In this document: positions 5,699-6,252 of the stretch, in pieces
How positions within the stretch are numbered: the first letter of the stretch is position 1
How the letters are laid out: each line of letters begins with the position of its first letter
Origin: an uncultured Porphyromonadaceae bacterium
GTDB lineage: Bacteria; Bacteroidota; Bacteroidia; Bacteroidales; Muribaculaceae
Direction: 5' to 3'
DNA length: 6,252 nt
Assembly (NCBI GenBank): GCA_947178685.1
Contig: CAMWZE010000101.1
Coordinates: forward strand, 1 to 6,252
Made by a program: the position numbers and the translations under genes
The notes under the pieces: generated by a model
Seen by the model: the letters and a program-made list of their open reading frames with translations, nothing else
Databases searched by the model: none
Told to the model about the DNA's origin: nothing

Positions 5699-6252
5699 GT
5701 GCGTTCGTATAGGATATATAGTAAATAATTATTTAGCAATAATTTAGGTATGGACTCAAATATACTACCTACTTCCATCAGACTTACTTGTCGGGTCTCA
5801 CGATTCGGCAGGGAAACCCACAGCGAAAGCCTACGGGGGAACACAGCATGTCTGAAAAGTGCTGAGTCGGCTAACTGCAAAGCCGCGACTGAGGTGCGAG
5901 GAAGAATGGCGTACATGAGGATAAAGCCTGATTGGTTGAACGATAGTTCAGCAGCCTTCGAAGTGGCTACGGCGGAAAGCAGTTACATACGCCGTATCGG
6001 GACACCCGCACGACCTGCATTTTCGTGCGTGGCAGTGAGTCAGTCCCGTTGCAACCGCGATAAGCGGACAAAAGAACGAAAGTCGTATCCGACAATATGC
6101 CGAGCTTGTTGCTATATATCTAAGCGAAGATTGCCTAAATCGGGAAGCCTTATGGCTATGAGCGTAGGCTCTGAATACTCGACATGGCAACGGAGCCACC
6201 ATAGTAGTCCGAGCGTGGGAAAGCCACGTACATGGCGAAGGGTGGCAGGTGG
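5699..6252 (+). mobile_element. group II intron, 5' part (domains I-III region), truncated by window end
   Basis: Starts with GTGCG, the bacterial group II 5' consensus, exactly where traE similarity stops. The following 554 nt have no + strand gene but are densely structured. They contain the EBS1 stem-loop at 6007-6029, and the end shows GGAGCCACCATAGTAGTCC (6192-6210) and a CGTGG-gaaag-CCACG hairpin (6214-6228), resembling the region just before domain IV in ORF-carrying bacterial introns. The length so far fits domains I-III, so the reverse transcriptase/maturase gene should start at or just beyond the window end. An ATG at 6232 (MAKGGRW) could be its start, but only seven codons are visible. 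The 3' intron end and traE exon 2 lie outside. Confidence 0.88.
6007..6029 (+). other. EBS1 stem-loop of the group II intron
   Basis: A perfect 7-bp stem CGCACGA (6007-6013) / TCGTGCG (6023-6029) presents a 9-nt loop containing GCATTT (6017-6022). This is the standard form of the domain Id3 hairpin. The loop is complementary to the last bases of traE exon 1, which fixes the 5' splice site at 5698/5699. Confidence 0.75.

Noticed and set aside
5563..6202. Minus-strand open frames across traE and the intron (5563-5916 and 5948-6202)
   Set aside because: They run antisense through structured intron RNA and traE, with Arg/Ser/Cys-rich translations and no recognisable motif.
1..6252. CRISPR arrays, tRNA or rRNA genes, insertion sequence ends
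   Set aside because: No regularly spaced repeats with unique spacers, no tRNA-like cloverleaf, no rRNA sequence and no transposase gene were seen; the only mobile insertion is the group II intron.

Overview
The window is part of an integrative conjugative element (conjugative transposon) of a Bacteroidales bacterium (Bacteroides, Parabacteroides, Prevotella or a relative). Three things point there. A TraE-type DUF4134 protein is present, a family typical of Bacteroidetes conjugation systems. Start codons sit behind A/T-rich leaders with no Shine-Dalgarno motif. Two promoters match the Bacteroides -7 consensus TAnnTTTG exactly. All protein genes are on the + strand.

Layout. Positions 1-505 are non-coding and form a control and transfer-origin region: a promoter/operator module (264-306), a 59-nt imperfect hairpin that is the best oriT candidate (359-417), and two small hairpins with identical TGC loops (435-463). 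Next come a mobilization accessory protein with a ribbon-helix-helix N-terminus (506-895) and a MOB_P-type relaxase (1005-2612). A 248-nt intergenic region carries a second copy of the promoter/operator module (2793-2836). It precedes a transfer operon: ParA-like ATPase (2861-3685), a small basic-tailed RHH-like protein (3733-4122), a two-HTH DNA-binding protein (4119-4676, overlapping by ATGA) and a single-pass acidic membrane protein (4718-5203). After 230 nt containing four 18-bp tandem repeats (5339-5410) comes traE (5434), a small secreted, membrane-inserted protein.

traE is interrupted after its 88th codon by a group II intron that starts with GTGCG at 5699 and runs off the window end. 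The intron has a classical EBS1 hairpin loop (6007-6029) whose GCATTTT can pair with the last seven exon bases (AAGATGC), so the 5' splice site can be placed from the sequence alone. A full-length TraE could only be made if the intron splices.

How it fits together: relaxosome proteins would nick at oriT, the ParA/RHH/HTH proteins probably organise or regulate DNA transfer, and the membrane protein and TraE begin the mating-pore gene set, which should continue past the intron. The shared promoter module before the mob and tra blocks suggests that both are controlled together by one factor.
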